Positions 47,747 to 56,343 of a stretch of 64,000 nt of DNA are shown here, one piece after another. The DNA is taken from the NCBI RefSeq assembly GCF_001707755.1, contig NZ_MBDL01000001.1, positions 248,001-312,000 of the forward strand. The letters are read 5' to 3'. Each line of letters starts with the position of its first letter. The stretch's first letter is position 1. Both the position numbers and the translations under genes were made by a program. The notes under the pieces are model-generated. The model had not been told where the DNA came from, made no database searches, and saw only the letters and a list, made by a program, of their open reading frames with translations. The DNA is from Acinetobacter celticus. Lineage in GTDB: Bacteria; Pseudomonadota; Gammaproteobacteria; Pseudomonadales; Moraxellaceae.

Positions 47747-48112
47747 TTACTTAAGTTTAACTTCAGCACCAGCAGCTTCAAGTTTTTTCTTAAGTTCTTC
47801 GCCTTCTTCTTTAGAAACGCCTTCTTTAAGAACTGCAGGAGCGCTTTCAACCATGTCTTTAGCTTCTTTTAAGCCAAGGCCAGTTGCTTCACGAACTGCT
47901 TTAATTACCGCTACTTTGTTTGCGCCAAAAGAAGTCAATTCAACATTGAATTCAGTTTGCTCTTCAGCAACAGCAGCAGCAGGACCTGCAGCTACAGCTA
48001 CAGCAGCAGCAGATACGTTGAATTTTTCTTCGAAAGCAGAAATAAGTTCAACAAGTTCAAGAACAGTTTTTTCAGCAACTGCGTTTAGGATTTCTTCGTT
48101 TGTTAAAGCCAT
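47747..48112 (-). CDS. rplL: 50S ribosomal protein L7/L12
   Basis: L7/L12 is the flexible stalk protein of the large subunit that recruits translation factors. The 121-residue product has an N-terminal dimerisation helix region, an Ala-rich hinge ([17 protein letters not shown]) and a C-terminal domain with [20 protein letters not shown]. It follows rplJ by 42 bases. Length and sequence are standard. Confidence 0.98.
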   Translation of the reverse strand: MALTNEEILNAVAEKTVLELVELISAFEEKFNVSAAAVAVAAGPAAAVAEEQTEFNVELTSFGANKVAVIKAVREATGLGLKEAKDMVESAPAVLKEGVSKEEGEELKKKLEAAGAEVKLK

Positions 48113-48154
48113 GAGAGTAACTCCAAATGGGTATTGAATAGTGTGTGTGTAAAT

Positions 48155-48682
48155 TTAAACTTCTGTCGCTTCTGCTTCAGTAGTTCCAGATTCGTTTTTC
48201 TCTTGAAGCGCTGTAAGTAAGCGACCCAATTTCGAAATAGGAGCTTGAAGAACAGATGCAAGCATAGTAAGCGCTTTTTCTTGGTTTGGAAGGTTCGCGA
48301 TAACGCTAACTTCAGCACCTTGATAAAGTTTGCCATCAAATGCAGCAGCTTTAAGTTCAAATGCTTTATTAGTTTTCGCAAATTCTTCGAACAAGCGTGC
48401 AGCAGCACCCATGTCGTCTGCAGAAGTTGAGAAAGCTAAGATTGTTGGGCCAACAAGGTCATCGTTCAAGATATTGAATGCAGTATCTTGAAGAGCACGT
48501 TTAGCCAAAGTATTACGTACAACACGTGTAGCAACACCTAACTTACGAGCTTCAACACGAAGAGCAGTTAATTGCTCAACAGTTAAACCTTGGTAGTCAG
48601 CAACAACAGCAGCAAACGCAGTAGAAGCAATTTCAGTTACTTCTGCAACGATCTGTTTTTTGTCTTCGATAAGAAGAGCCAT
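48155..48682 (-). CDS. rplJ: 50S ribosomal protein L10
   Basis: L10 anchors L7/L12 dimers to the 23S rRNA to form the stalk. The 175-residue product starts MALLIEDKKQIVAEV and has the VADYQGLTVEQLT and RNTLAKRALQDT motifs. AGGAGG lies seven bases before the ATG. It is preceded by a 300-base structured leader, the expected site of L10-(L7/L12) autoregulation. Confidence 0.98.
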   Translation of the reverse strand: MALLIEDKKQIVAEVTEIASTAFAAVVADYQGLTVEQLTALRVEARKLGVATRVVRNTLAKRALQDTAFNILNDDLVGPTILAFSTSADDMGAAARLFEEFAKTNKAFELKAAAFDGKLYQGAEVSVIANLPNQEKALTMLASVLQAPISKLGRLLTALQEKNESGTTEAEATEV

Positions 48683-48982
48683 TGTAAAACCTCCTAACGG
48701 TGATTTATGTACTTACGCAAAGTACACTCCCAATTCGTAAGTTCATCACTGAACTTACACGCGGAGGATGAACAAATCACACCACCGCGTCTACGCAGGC
48801 TGGAAAATTAAGAAAGTCGTCGAAACTACTTTCGCCTGAGGTCTTTGACGCTGATAAATAAATTTATCAATTCAAAGTTTGCCTAAGTTTGCAAAACAAC
48901 TATAAATAGTTTTCTTGCGTAAGTTTCAAAGCAGTGCCTTCAAACTTACTCAGGGCTTTAAAATTCTGTAATAAGTCGAAAC
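48683..48982 (-). promoter_or_regulatory. L10-type leader of rplJL-rpoBC
   Basis: The 300-base gap contains no gene but strong RNA structure near rplJ: a perfect 9-bp hairpin GTAAGTTCA / TGAACTTAC (48737-48758) and GTACTT / AAGTAC (48709-48725) just before the AGGAGG ribosome site. In enterobacteria the rplJ leader binds L10-(L7/L12) and represses translation. Position and structure fit, but the exact binding fold was not verified. Confidence 0.6.
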
Positions 48983-49678
48983 TTATTTAGAAACGTTAGC
49001 TACATCAACAACAAGACCAGGACCCATAGTTGAGCTCAAAGTGATCTTTTGGATGTAAATACCTTTAGAAGTAGCTGGCTTTAAACGTTTTAAGTCAGCA
49101 ACTAAAGTTTCAAGGTTTGAACGAATCGCTTCAGCTGTAAAGCCAACTTGACCGATCGCAGCGTGGATAATACCAGCTTTGTCTACGCGGTAACGTGCTT
49201 GACCAGCTTTTGCATTTTTAACAGCAGTTGCTACGTCAGGAGTTACAGTACCCACTTTCGGGTTTGGCATTAAGCCACGTGGACCAAGAATCGTACCCAA
49301 CTTACCTACAACGCGCATTGCATCTGGAGCAGCAATTACGACATCAAAGTCAAGGTTACCCGCTTGAATGCTTTCAGCAAGATCTTCAAAACCAACGATG
49401 TCCGCGCCTTCAGCTTTAGCAGCTTCAGCAGCAGCGCCTTGAGCAAACACAGCAACACGTACAGTTTTACCAGTACCTGCAGGAAGTGTAGTCGCGCCAC
49501 GAACAACCTGGTCAGATTTACGTGGGTCTACACCCAAGTTTACAGCTACGTCCAAAGATTCTTTGAATTTAACTGCAGGAAGACCATTTAAAACTGTAAC
49601 TGCTTCATCCAAAGTATAAACTTTGTTTGCTTCGATAGCAGCAACAATGGCTTTTTGACGTTTAGTTAATTTAGCCAT
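48983..49678 (-). CDS. rplA: 50S ribosomal protein L1
   Basis: L1 forms the mobile L1 stalk near the E site and also represses its own operon. The 231-residue product shows [38 protein letters not shown] ([14 protein letters not shown]) and [15 protein letters not shown] ([11 protein letters not shown]) motifs. It starts three bases after the rplK stop, so the two are translationally coupled. Confidence 0.98.
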   Translation of the reverse strand: MAKLTKRQKAIVAAIEANKVYTLDEAVTVLNGLPAVKFKESLDVAVNLGVDPRKSDQVVRGATTLPAGTGKTVRVAVFAQGAAAEAAKAEGADIVGFEDLAESIQAGNLDFDVVIAAPDAMRVVGKLGTILGPRGLMPNPKVGTVTPDVATAVKNAKAGQARYRVDKAGIIHAAIGQVGFTAEAIRSNLETLVADLKRLKPATSKGIYIQKITLSSTMGPGLVVDVANVSK

Positions 49679-49681
49679 GTC

Positions 49682-50110
49682 TTATAACTCCACTTCCAAG
49701 CCCATAGAACGCGCAGAACCAGCAATGGTACGTACACGTGCGTCTAAATCAGCACCAGTTAAATCTGGCTCTTTAGTAGTCGCAATTTCTTCTAATTGAG
49801 CACGAGTCAACTTACCAACTTTAGTTTTGTTAGGTACAGCTGAACCCTTTTGAATACCAGCAGCTTTCTTAAGAAGAATCGCAGCAGGTGGAGTTTTCAT
49901 GATAAATGTGAACGACTTGTCGTTGTACACAGTGATCACTACTGGAATTGGAAGACCAGCTTCAAGTTTTTGTGTAGCAGCATTGAATTCTTTACAGAAT
50001 GCCATGATGTTTACACCACGTTGACCTAGTGCAGGACCAATCGGTGGAGATGGATTTGCTTTACCAGCTGGAACTTGCAGCTTGATATAGCCGTCAATCT
50101 TCTTAGCCAT
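49682..50110 (-). CDS. rplK: 50S ribosomal protein L11
   Basis: L11 binds the GTPase-associated rRNA and is required for RelA activation. The 142-residue product has the [21 protein letters not shown] rRNA/thiostrepton-region sequence and the C-terminal rRNA-binding [20 protein letters not shown] end ([18 protein letters not shown]). It leads the L11 operon (rplK-rplA), with a structured 115-base gap after nusG. Confidence 0.98.
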   Translation of the reverse strand: MAKKIDGYIKLQVPAGKANPSPPIGPALGQRGVNIMAFCKEFNAATQKLEAGLPIPVVITVYNDKSFTFIMKTPPAAILLKKAAGIQKGSAVPNKTKVGKLTRAQLEEIATTKEPDLTGADLDARVRTIAGSARSMGLEVEL

Positions 50111-50225
50111 TTCAATTACCTCTGGGTACTAACGCCGTTAGGCTCCCCATCATTTAAAGTAACACTACTGTTACAACAACAATGCCCGACTCATAACAAA
50201 TCGGGCGTTTACCAGCCAGCCTAAA
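50111..50225 (-). promoter_or_regulatory. Structured leader before rplK
   Basis: Two clear hairpins lie in the nusG-rplK gap: GTAACA / TGTTAC (50159-50174, perfect) and GCCCGA / TCGGGC (50184-50206). A CTAACG / CGTTAG pair sits near the ribosome site. In E. coli L1 binds the L11 leader to repress translation. A similar site is plausible here but was not verified. Confidence 0.5.
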
Positions 50226-50759
50226 TTAAAACGATTTTTCGACTTGGCGAAATTCCAATTCAACTTGTGTTGGGCGGTTAAATACATTAATCGTCAGCGT
50301 TAAGCGCGATTTTTCGTAAAGAACTTCTTCCACCACACCTCTAAAGTCAGTGAATGGACCGTCAATAACGAGTAATTCTTCGCCTGGTTCAAACATCGTC
50401 TTAGGACGAGGTGCTTCCCCAGTATTGCGTACACGCGCAAGAATCGCATCAGCTTCTTTTTGCGTAATCGGTGCTGGTTTTTCAGCAGTACCACCAATAA
50501 AACCGAGTACTTTTGGACATTCTTTAACAATGTGCCAAGTGTCATCATTCATTTCCATTTCGACTAACACATAGCCAGGAAAGAATTTACGCTCTGATTT
50601 ACGCTTCTTGCCATCCTTCATTTCTACGACTTCTTCAGTCGGAACAAGAACTTCACCAAAGCTATCGGCTACAGCGCTACGCTGGATTCGATCATTAAGT
50701 GAGCGTAACACCTGTTTTTCATAACCTGAATAGGCATGAATAATGTACCAACGTTTCAT
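50226..50759 (-). CDS. nusG: Transcription termination/antitermination factor NusG
   Basis: NusG binds RNA polymerase and couples it to Rho or to ribosomes. The 177-residue product has the NGN domain ([29 protein letters not shown]) and the C-terminal KOW domain ([16 protein letters not shown]). It lies seven bases after secE, the standard secE-nusG pair. Confidence 0.98.
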   Translation of the reverse strand: MKRWYIIHAYSGYEKQVLRSLNDRIQRSAVADSFGEVLVPTEEVVEMKDGKKRKSERKFFPGYVLVEMEMNDDTWHIVKECPKVLGFIGGTAEKPAPITQKEADAILARVRNTGEAPRPKTMFEPGEELLVIDGPFTDFRGVVEEVLYEKSRLTLTINVFNRPTQVELEFRQVEKSF

Positions 50760-50766
50760 AGCTCTC

Positions 50767-51207
50767 TTACCCGATAATAAACTTCATTAACCAGCCTAAC
50801 ACGTAGTCAAAGCACCATAAAAGTATCGATGCAACGACCACTACCGCAAGAACGTGCCAAGATGTGGTCACAGTCTCTTGTTTGGTCGGCCAAGTTACAC
50901 GTCGCAACTCGATTCGCGCATCTTTCAATAAGCGAATAAAGCCTTTGCCTTGATGGGTGGCGTATAATAAACCTAAAGCCACGATGACACAAGCCAAAAT
51001 TACCCCAACGCGCACCCAAACATCGTTCGCTGGTGCCCAATACGCTGGTAAATGCTGATTCACTAGCATCGCTCCGACCAATAAAATCAAAGCGATAACC
51101 CATAGAACAATATCTAAAGGGGAACCAGAATTAACTATTTCAGCAGAATTATTTCTTTGGGGAATTGGCGCGTCGCTTAATGCGTCACGCGATTTATCAT
51201 TCGACAT
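50767..51207 (-). CDS. secE: Preprotein translocase subunit SecE
   Basis: SecE is an essential part of the SecYEG channel in the inner membrane. The 146-residue product has three hydrophobic helices (about 29-52, 61-83 and 118-144), as in the E. coli three-helix form. The conserved amphipathic [17 protein letters not shown] lies before the last helix. It lies between tRNA-Trp and nusG. Confidence 0.97.
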   Translation of the reverse strand: MSNDKSRDALSDAPIPQRNNSAEIVNSGSPLDIVLWVIALILLVGAMLVNQHLPAYWAPANDVWVRVGVILACVIVALGLLYATHQGKGFIRLLKDARIELRRVTWPTKQETVTTSWHVLAVVVVASILLWCFDYVLGWLMKFIIG

Positions 51208-51282
51208 TTTTGTACTCGTCGTAGGATTCGCGACTTATTATATGGCCAGTTTAACCAACATCAAGCTTCTTTTTAAAAAATT

Positions 51283-51358
51283 TGGCAGGCCAGGAGGGAC
51301 TCGAACCCCCAACATTCGGTTTTGGAGACCGACGCTCTACCAATTGAACTACTGACCT
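51283..51358 (-). tRNA. tRNA-Trp (CCA)
   Basis: A 76-nt cloverleaf with acceptor AGGTCAG / CTGGCCT, anticodon loop CTCCAAA (anticodon CCA), the T-loop GTTCGAGTC and an encoded 3' CCA. It lies between tuf and secE. A stem ACAAATCG.GAG / CTC.CGATTTGT without T tract (about 51362-51392) precedes it and may guide processing. Confidence 0.97.
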
Positions 51359-51406
51359 GTAACACAAATCGAGAGCCTTAACTCCCGATTTGTTGAATAA
51401 CATCTA

Positions 51407-52597
51407 TTATAGAGTTACTTTAGCAACTACACCAGCGCCTACAGTACGACCACCTTCACGGATCGCAAAACGTAGACCTGGGTCCATTGCGATTGGGTGG
51501 ATTAATTCTACTGACATTTCAACGTTGTCACCAGGCATAACCATTTCAACGCCTTCTTTAAGCGCGATCGCGCCAGTTACATCCGTAGTACGGAAGTAGA
51601 ACTGTGGACGGTAACCATTAAGGAATGGAGTATGACGACCACCTTCTTCTTTAGAAAGAACGTATACTTCTGCGTCAAATTTAGTATGCGGTTTGATTGC
51701 ACCTGGTTTAGCAAGTACTTGACCACGTTGAACGTCTTCACGCTTAGTACCACGAAGAAGAACACCACAGTTCTCGCCCGCACGACCTTCGTCAAGAAGT
51801 TTACGGAACATTTCCACGCCAGTTACAGTCGTTACTACTGTATCTTTAATACCAACGATTTCAACTGATTCGCCTACTTTAACGATACCTGTCTCAACAC
51901 GGCCAGTTACTACTGTACCACGACCTGAGATAGAGAATACGTCTTCGATTGGCATAAGGAATGGAAGATCGATAGCACGTTCTGGTTCTGGAATGTAAGA
52001 ATCAAGCGCTTCAACAAGAGCAACAACAGCTGGCTCGCCGTATTGACCTTGGTCACCGTTAAGTGCAAGAAGAGCAGAACCACGGATAACTGGAGTGTCA
52101 TCACCTGGGAAGTCATAAGTAGAAAGAAGTTCACGAACTTCCATTTCTACCAATTCAAGAAGCTCTTCGTCATCTACAAGGTCGCATTTGTTTAAGAATA
52201 CAACGATGTATGGAACACCTACTTGGCGAGAAAGAAGGATGTGTTCACGAGTCTGTGGCATAGGGCCATCAGTCGCCGCACATACAAGAATCGCGCCGTC
52301 CATTTGAGCAGCACCAGTGATCATGTTTTTAACATAATCGGCGTGACCCGGGCAGTCTACGTGAGCGTAGTGACGAATAACTGAATCGTATTCTACGTGT
52401 GATGTATTAATTGTAATACCACGTGCTTTTTCTTCAGGTGCAGAGTCAATTGCAGCGTAGTCTTTCGCTTCGCCACCAAATTGTTTAGCACATACAGTTG
52501 CAATTGCAGCTGTTAAAGTTGTTTTACCATGGTCGACGTGACCAATTGTGCCCACGTTAACGTGTGGCTTATTACGTTCAAACTTAGCCTTAGCCAT
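51407..52597 (-). CDS. tuf: Elongation factor Tu
   Basis: EF-Tu is the GTPase that delivers aminoacyl-tRNA to the ribosome. The 396-residue product has [10 protein letters not shown] (G1), [12 protein letters not shown] (G2), [11 protein letters not shown] (G3) and NKCDLVDD (G4). It lies just downstream of four tRNA genes, the same arrangement as E. coli tufB. A second tuf copy usually lies with rpsG-fusA elsewhere and is outside this window. Confidence 0.98.
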   Translation of the reverse strand: MAKAKFERNKPHVNVGTIGHVDHGKTTLTAAIATVCAKQFGGEAKDYAAIDSAPEEKARGITINTSHVEYDSVIRHYAHVDCPGHADYVKNMITGAAQMDGAILVCAATDGPMPQTREHILLSRQVGVPYIVVFLNKCDLVDDEELLELVEMEVRELLSTYDFPGDDTPVIRGSALLALNGDQGQYGEPAVVALVEALDSYIPEPERAIDLPFLMPIEDVFSISGRGTVVTGRVETGIVKVGESVEIVGIKDTVVTTVTGVEMFRKLLDEGRAGENCGVLLRGTKREDVQRGQVLAKPGAIKPHTKFDAEVYVLSKEEGGRHTPFLNGYRPQFYFRTTDVTGAIALKEGVEMVMPGDNVEMSVELIHPIAMDPGLRFAIREGGRTVGAGVVAKVTL

Positions 52598-52689
52598 GCT
52601 TATTTTCCTCGTTTACGTCGAACACAATTCTGAGTAAGACTCAGCTTCGACATGCCGCCTAAAAAAACTAGACACCTAAATACTTAAAA

Positions 52690-52717
52690 AGCAGACTAAT
52701 AAGCCTGCTTTTGGAAA
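52690..52717 (-). terminator. Weak hairpin between the tRNAs and tuf
   Basis: AAAAGCAG / CTGCTTTT form an 8-bp stem with a 10-nt loop followed by a short T stretch on the minus strand. It may cause partial termination or guide processing between tRNA-Thr(GGT) and tuf. A CTGAGT / ACTCAG hairpin lies closer to tuf. Confidence 0.4.
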
Positions 52718-52748
52718 TCTTGTGCAACAATGTTGCTAAACTGTAATC

Positions 52749-52823
<75 letters not shown>

Positions 52824-52839
52824 AAAATAAGTACTTCAA

Positions 52840-52915
52840 TGGAGCGGGAGACGAGGGTCGAACTCGCGACATGCAGCTTGGAAGGCTGCCGCTCTACCAA
52901 CTGAGCTACTCCCGC
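52840..52915 (-). tRNA. tRNA-Gly (TCC)
   Basis: A 76-nt cloverleaf with acceptor GCGGGAG / CTCCCGC, anticodon stem GCAGC / GCTGC enclosing CTTCCAA (anticodon TCC), T-loop GTTCGACCC and an encoded CCA. It is the third of the four tRNAs. Confidence 0.97.
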
Positions 52916-52954
52916 ACGATGTTGGTACTAAACCACTTATTGAAGTCTTAAAAT

Positions 52955-53038
52955 TGGTGGTGAGGGAAGGATTCGAACCTTCGAAACTTTCGTAGCGGAG
53001 TTACAGTCCGCCCCCTTTGACCGCTCGGGAACCTCACC
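52955..53038 (-). tRNA. tRNA-Tyr (GTA)
   Basis: An 84-nt class II tRNA with acceptor GGTGAGG / CCTCACC, anticodon loop CTGTAAC (anticodon GTA), a long variable arm as expected for tRNA-Tyr, and an encoded CCA. It is the second of the four tRNAs. Confidence 0.97.
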
Positions 53039-53094
53039 ATTTTACACTTACTTTCAGTGTTATTCTTCTACTTAACCACTCTAACCATCTAAGA

Positions 53095-53170
<76 letters not shown>

Positions 53171-53211
53171 GTTTCTTAGTGTTTCGTACGTTTCGTATCG
53201 GAACGGTGTGC

Positions 53212-53239
53212 AGTTTAGCAAAACTCTGAATCCTTGCAA
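53212..53239 (-). promoter_or_regulatory. Promoter of the tRNA-tuf operon
   Basis: On the minus strand TTGCAA, a 16-bp spacer and TAAACT are followed by a GC-rich discriminator (GCACACCG), typical of stringently controlled stable-RNA promoters. The -10 ends about 40 bases before tRNA-Thr(TGT). It lies only about 30 bases after the trpE stop. Confidence 0.75.
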
Positions 53240-53268
53240 GTGTTTTTTTCAAAAAAACTGCAAAAAAC

Positions 53269-54762
53269 TCATAAAATTAACCCATTTGATGATAATTCAA
53301 CCGCTTTGATCACTGCGCGCGCTTTTATTTGGGTTTCATTCCATTCAGATTCAGGATTTGAGTCATAAACTACGCCTGCTCCAGCCTGTACATAAACTTT
53401 ATTTTCGCGAATAACACAGGTTCGAATCGCAATGGACATGTCCATTTCACCATGCCAACCCAAATATCCGACTGCACCACCAAAAATACCGCGTTTTACA
53501 GGCTCAACTTCGTCAATAATTTCCATGGCCCGAATTTTAGGTGCCCCTGAAAGTGTTCCCGCAGGGAAAGTGGCTTTAAACACATCTAAAGCATCAACAT
53601 CATCACGTACTTCACCCTGCACATTTGAAACAATGTGCATGACATGTGAATAACGTTCGATCACCATTTTATCTGTCACTTGAACTTTACCAATTCTAGA
53701 AACACGACCGACATCATTACGCCCCAAATCAATCAGCATTAAATGTTCTGCAATTTCTTTTTCATCGGACAGTAAGTCTTGCTCTAAAGCTAAATCCTCT
53801 TCTTTGGTTTTACCGCGCGGGCGTGTTCCTGCCAGTGGGCGAACCGTTGCAATACCATTTTCTAAACGTGATAAAATTTCTGGCGATGAACCTACAACGT
53901 GAAAGGGTTTGCCATCTGTTAGGGTTTCTCCCTGAACCAAAAACAAGTAAGGCGATGGGTTCAGATGACGAAGCGCACGATAGACCTGCAATGGGTCACC
54001 ATCGAAGTCTGACACCATACGATGACCTGGCACCACTTGCATCACATCACCCGCTTTAATGTATTCTTTTACTTTTGCAACGGTTTCAATGAACTTGTCA
54101 TGTCCCGTTAAAGATTCAAAATGAGGTGCTGTATGTTTCTGTGCCTTTAAACTAATAGGCAGAGCAAGAGTATCTTCGAGTACATCCAATTGAGTTTGGG
54201 CTTTCTGATACGCGTCGGTATCATCCACATCTGCATGTACAATAAGAAACAACGTGTCTTTTAGATTATCAAAGACAATCACTGTTTTAGACAACATCAT
54301 CCAAATATCTGGCAAACCCACTGGGTCTGCTTCTGGCGCATTATTCAGTCGTGGCTCAATATAGCGCACAGCATCATAGCCAAAGTAGCCCACCAGACCG
54401 CCCGTAAAGCTTGGCAAGGCAGGAAGATCTTGCTGGGTGGGTACATGAAATTGTGCTTGAAAATCACGAATATATTGAAAAGGATCTGCACATTTTTGCT
54501 GATTGACCGTGCCATCCGCTTGCTGAATAGTTAACATGCCTTCATTACATGAAAAGACAGTAGACTCACCTAATCCAATAATAGAATAGCGTGCCCAGTT
54601 TTCACCACCTTCTACAGATTCAAATAAATAGGCTTGCTTGTGTGCTTTCAAGCGAGCAAAAACCGACAATGGCGTTTCTGTATCAGCTAAACGTTGACGA
54701 TAAACTGGAATTAAATTGTAGCCTTGAGCTTTTAAGTGATCGAATTGGCTTTGCGTGGTCAT
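53269..54762 (-). CDS. trpE: Anthranilate synthase component I
   Basis: TrpE converts chorismate and ammonia (from TrpG) to anthranilate, the first step of tryptophan synthesis. The 497-residue product has the N-terminal tryptophan-binding region and the chorismate-binding domain with VGSSPEILSRL, VRPLAGTRPRG, DEKEIAEHLMLIDLGRND and GTLSGAPKIRAMEII. trpG is not adjacent, as usual in Acinetobacter, where the trp genes are split. It follows gph; a 23-codon frame lies in between. No strong terminator was seen before the tRNA promoter. Confidence 0.97.
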   Translation of the reverse strand: MTTQSQFDHLKAQGYNLIPVYRQRLADTETPLSVFARLKAHKQAYLFESVEGGENWARYSIIGLGESTVFSCNEGMLTIQQADGTVNQQKCADPFQYIRDFQAQFHVPTQQDLPALPSFTGGLVGYFGYDAVRYIEPRLNNAPEADPVGLPDIWMMLSKTVIVFDNLKDTLFLIVHADVDDTDAYQKAQTQLDVLEDTLALPISLKAQKHTAPHFESLTGHDKFIETVAKVKEYIKAGDVMQVVPGHRMVSDFDGDPLQVYRALRHLNPSPYLFLVQGETLTDGKPFHVVGSSPEILSRLENGIATVRPLAGTRPRGKTKEEDLALEQDLLSDEKEIAEHLMLIDLGRNDVGRVSRIGKVQVTDKMVIERYSHVMHIVSNVQGEVRDDVDALDVFKATFPAGTLSGAPKIRAMEIIDEVEPVKRGIFGGAVGYLGWHGEMDMSIAIRTCVIRENKVYVQAGAGVVYDSNPESEWNETQIKARAVIKAVELSSNGLIL

Positions 54763-54777
54763 ACGGTTTCTCTATGG

Positions 54778-54849
54778 TTATTGGCGTGCATCAGTTGTAT
54801 TTAAAAATTGAACTGAGTTTCGCCATCGAAAAACCATTCTGTTGCTCAT
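54778..54849 (-). CDS. Candidate 23-aa upstream ORF before trpE
   Basis: On the minus strand AAGGA lies six bases before an ATG that opens a 23-codon frame containing one Trp (CGA TGG CGA). It ends 15 bases before the trpE ATG. It begins just after the gph stop. With a single Trp and no clear terminator/antiterminator pair, it is not a classic trp leader. It could couple translation from gph to trpE or be chance. Confidence 0.3.
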   Translation of the reverse strand: MSNRMVFRWRNSVQFLNTTDARQ

Positions 54850-54872
54850 GTTTGTTCCTTCAGTACATTTTC

Positions 54873-55541
54873 TTACGCAAGCAATTCTCGAAGATCATCG
54901 ACCACAAGTTGAGGCTGACAATCTTGAATATTTTCACCATGATTATAGCCATAGCTGACCACAATACAATCAATACCCGCACGATGGGCCGCTTCCACGT
55001 CATTTGATGAATCACCAATCATGAGCACTTGCGCTTTTTCAACCTGATAATAATCTGCACAATGCAATAACTGACGTGGATGTGGTTTACGCTCTTCAAA
55101 ACGATCACCACCTATCACATCAGCAAAATAATGTGACATCCCCAGTGCATCTACAATTAAGCGTGCAGGTTGTTCAGGCTTATTGGTCACACAAATCATG
55201 GTCTTGCCTTGCGCCATCCCCCAATCTAAAAAAGCTTGTACCCCATCAAACAACTGGGTTTCTACACATGGATCTGCATTATAGATACTTAAAAAGGTAT
55301 CAAGAAGATGCTGATGTTGTGCAGCATCAACTTGGCCTGTCAGGTGTTCTAGCACACTTTGACAAAAAATAGCGGTGCCTTTACCCACCCAATCACGAAC
55401 CTGCGCCTCTGTAACCAATGGAAGTTGTAGCGCATTCAAACTCATATTCATTGCACGATATAAATCTGTCGCTGAATCCACCAAGGTGCCATCCAGATCA
55501 AATAAAATCAGTGTTCGCTCTGCCAGATTTACGTTCAACAT
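54873..55541 (-). CDS. gph: Phosphoglycolate phosphatase (HAD family)
   Basis: This enzyme removes phosphate from 2-phosphoglycolate, formed during DNA repair. HAD motif I is FDLDGTLVDS near residue 13. Motif II is VTNKP and motif III/IV is the Lys plus MIGDSSNDVEAAHRAG stretch. The longest frame starts at 55586, but ATG 55541 has GAGGA five bases upstream and gives the normal 222-residue enzyme. The earlier ATG lies inside a perfect 9-bp hairpin (55580-55601), which argues against it. It is upstream of trpE, a common pairing. Confidence 0.93.
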   Translation of the reverse strand: MLNVNLAERTLILFDLDGTLVDSATDLYRAMNMSLNALQLPLVTEAQVRDWVGKGTAIFCQSVLEHLTGQVDAAQHQHLLDTFLSIYNADPCVETQLFDGVQAFLDWGMAQGKTMICVTNKPEQPARLIVDALGMSHYFADVIGGDRFEERKPHPRQLLHCADYYQVEKAQVLMIGDSSNDVEAAHRAGIDCIVVSYGYNHGENIQDCQPQLVVDDLRELLA

Positions 55542-55579
55542 ATCATCCTCATTTTCACTTCTTTCCACCACAAACAATG

Positions 55580-55601
55580 AAGGCATGCGATTGCATGCCT
55601 T
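55580..55601. terminator. Perfect 9-bp hairpin between the FHA gene and gph
   Basis: AAGGCATGC / GCATGCCTT pair perfectly around GATT. No strong T-run follows on the minus strand, so it may be a weak terminator or an mRNA end-protecting structure. Confidence 0.45.
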
Positions 55602-55621
55602 AACTGCAATTCGAGCAAGGC

Positions 55622-56332
55622 TTATTTAAAGAATAGCCATGCCAAAATGGCTAAAATTACAATAGCAATCACACTCATCAAGCCAACAGATGCATTCTTC
55701 TGTTGCTCCTTTTCCAATGCGACGTGGCTAATCGGTTGCTCCACTGGCATTGGCACAGGGTCAGGCTTGACTGACGTCAAGTCTACACCTTCAGGAATGG
55801 GTGCAGGCTTAGGTACGGCAACATGCTGTGGCATCCCATCGCGTGATAACTCAACCCCTTCATGGCGTTGTGTTAATTCAGGCATTCCCTGTTCATTCAT
55901 TTGTTGCGCTACAGTGCTTACTGGGACTTCTGTCTGAGCTGTCTCAGAAACTGCAACAGCTTCTGAAGGCTGTACCAATGTTTCTACAACTGGCGTGGGA
56001 GTTGCTGAAATAGATGCAACTGTATCTTCAAGGACTTTCAGCGGTGCCAATACAGAAAATTTTAGGCTTGCGAACTGAACAATATCGCCTTCTTTCAACA
56101 TCACTTCAGCGACTTCAAGACGCTCATTATTTACGAATGTACCATTCGATGAACTTAAGTCCTGTACCCACAGTGCCTGTTCTCTTAAAAGAAAAGTCGC
56201 GTGTTTACGTGAAATTTCAGCAGACTGCAACACCATATCAGCAGACTGATGGCGCCCAACCAACATATCACGATCAATCGTAATTTCTTGCCCGATTAAA
56301 TCGCCTGCAATAGCCCGTATTACCCAAGTCAT
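55622..56332 (-). CDS. FHA-domain membrane protein
   Basis: The 236-residue protein has an N-terminal FHA domain (about 1-95) with the hallmark GRHQSADMVL, SRKHATF and SSSNGTFVNNERL, which binds phosphothreonine peptides. A long Pro/Val/Thr-rich linker follows, then a single C-terminal membrane helix (about 213-234). This is a tail-anchored layout with FHA in the cytosol. The longest frame begins at GTG 56338; ATG 56332 has AGGA nine bases upstream and is preferred. It starts 12 bases after the gspD stop, so a link to type II secretion is suggested by context, but no role is known. Confidence 0.9.
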   Translation of the reverse strand: MTWVIRAIAGDLIGQEITIDRDMLVGRHQSADMVLQSAEISRKHATFLLREQALWVQDLSSSNGTFVNNERLEVAEVMLKEGDIVQFASLKFSVLAPLKVLEDTVASISATPTPVVETLVQPSEAVAVSETAQTEVPVSTVAQQMNEQGMPELTQRHEGVELSRDGMPQHVAVPKPAPIPEGVDLTSVKPDPVPMPVEQPISHVALEKEQQKNASVGLMSVIAIVILAILAWLFFK

Positions 56333-56343
56333 AGCCACCTATC

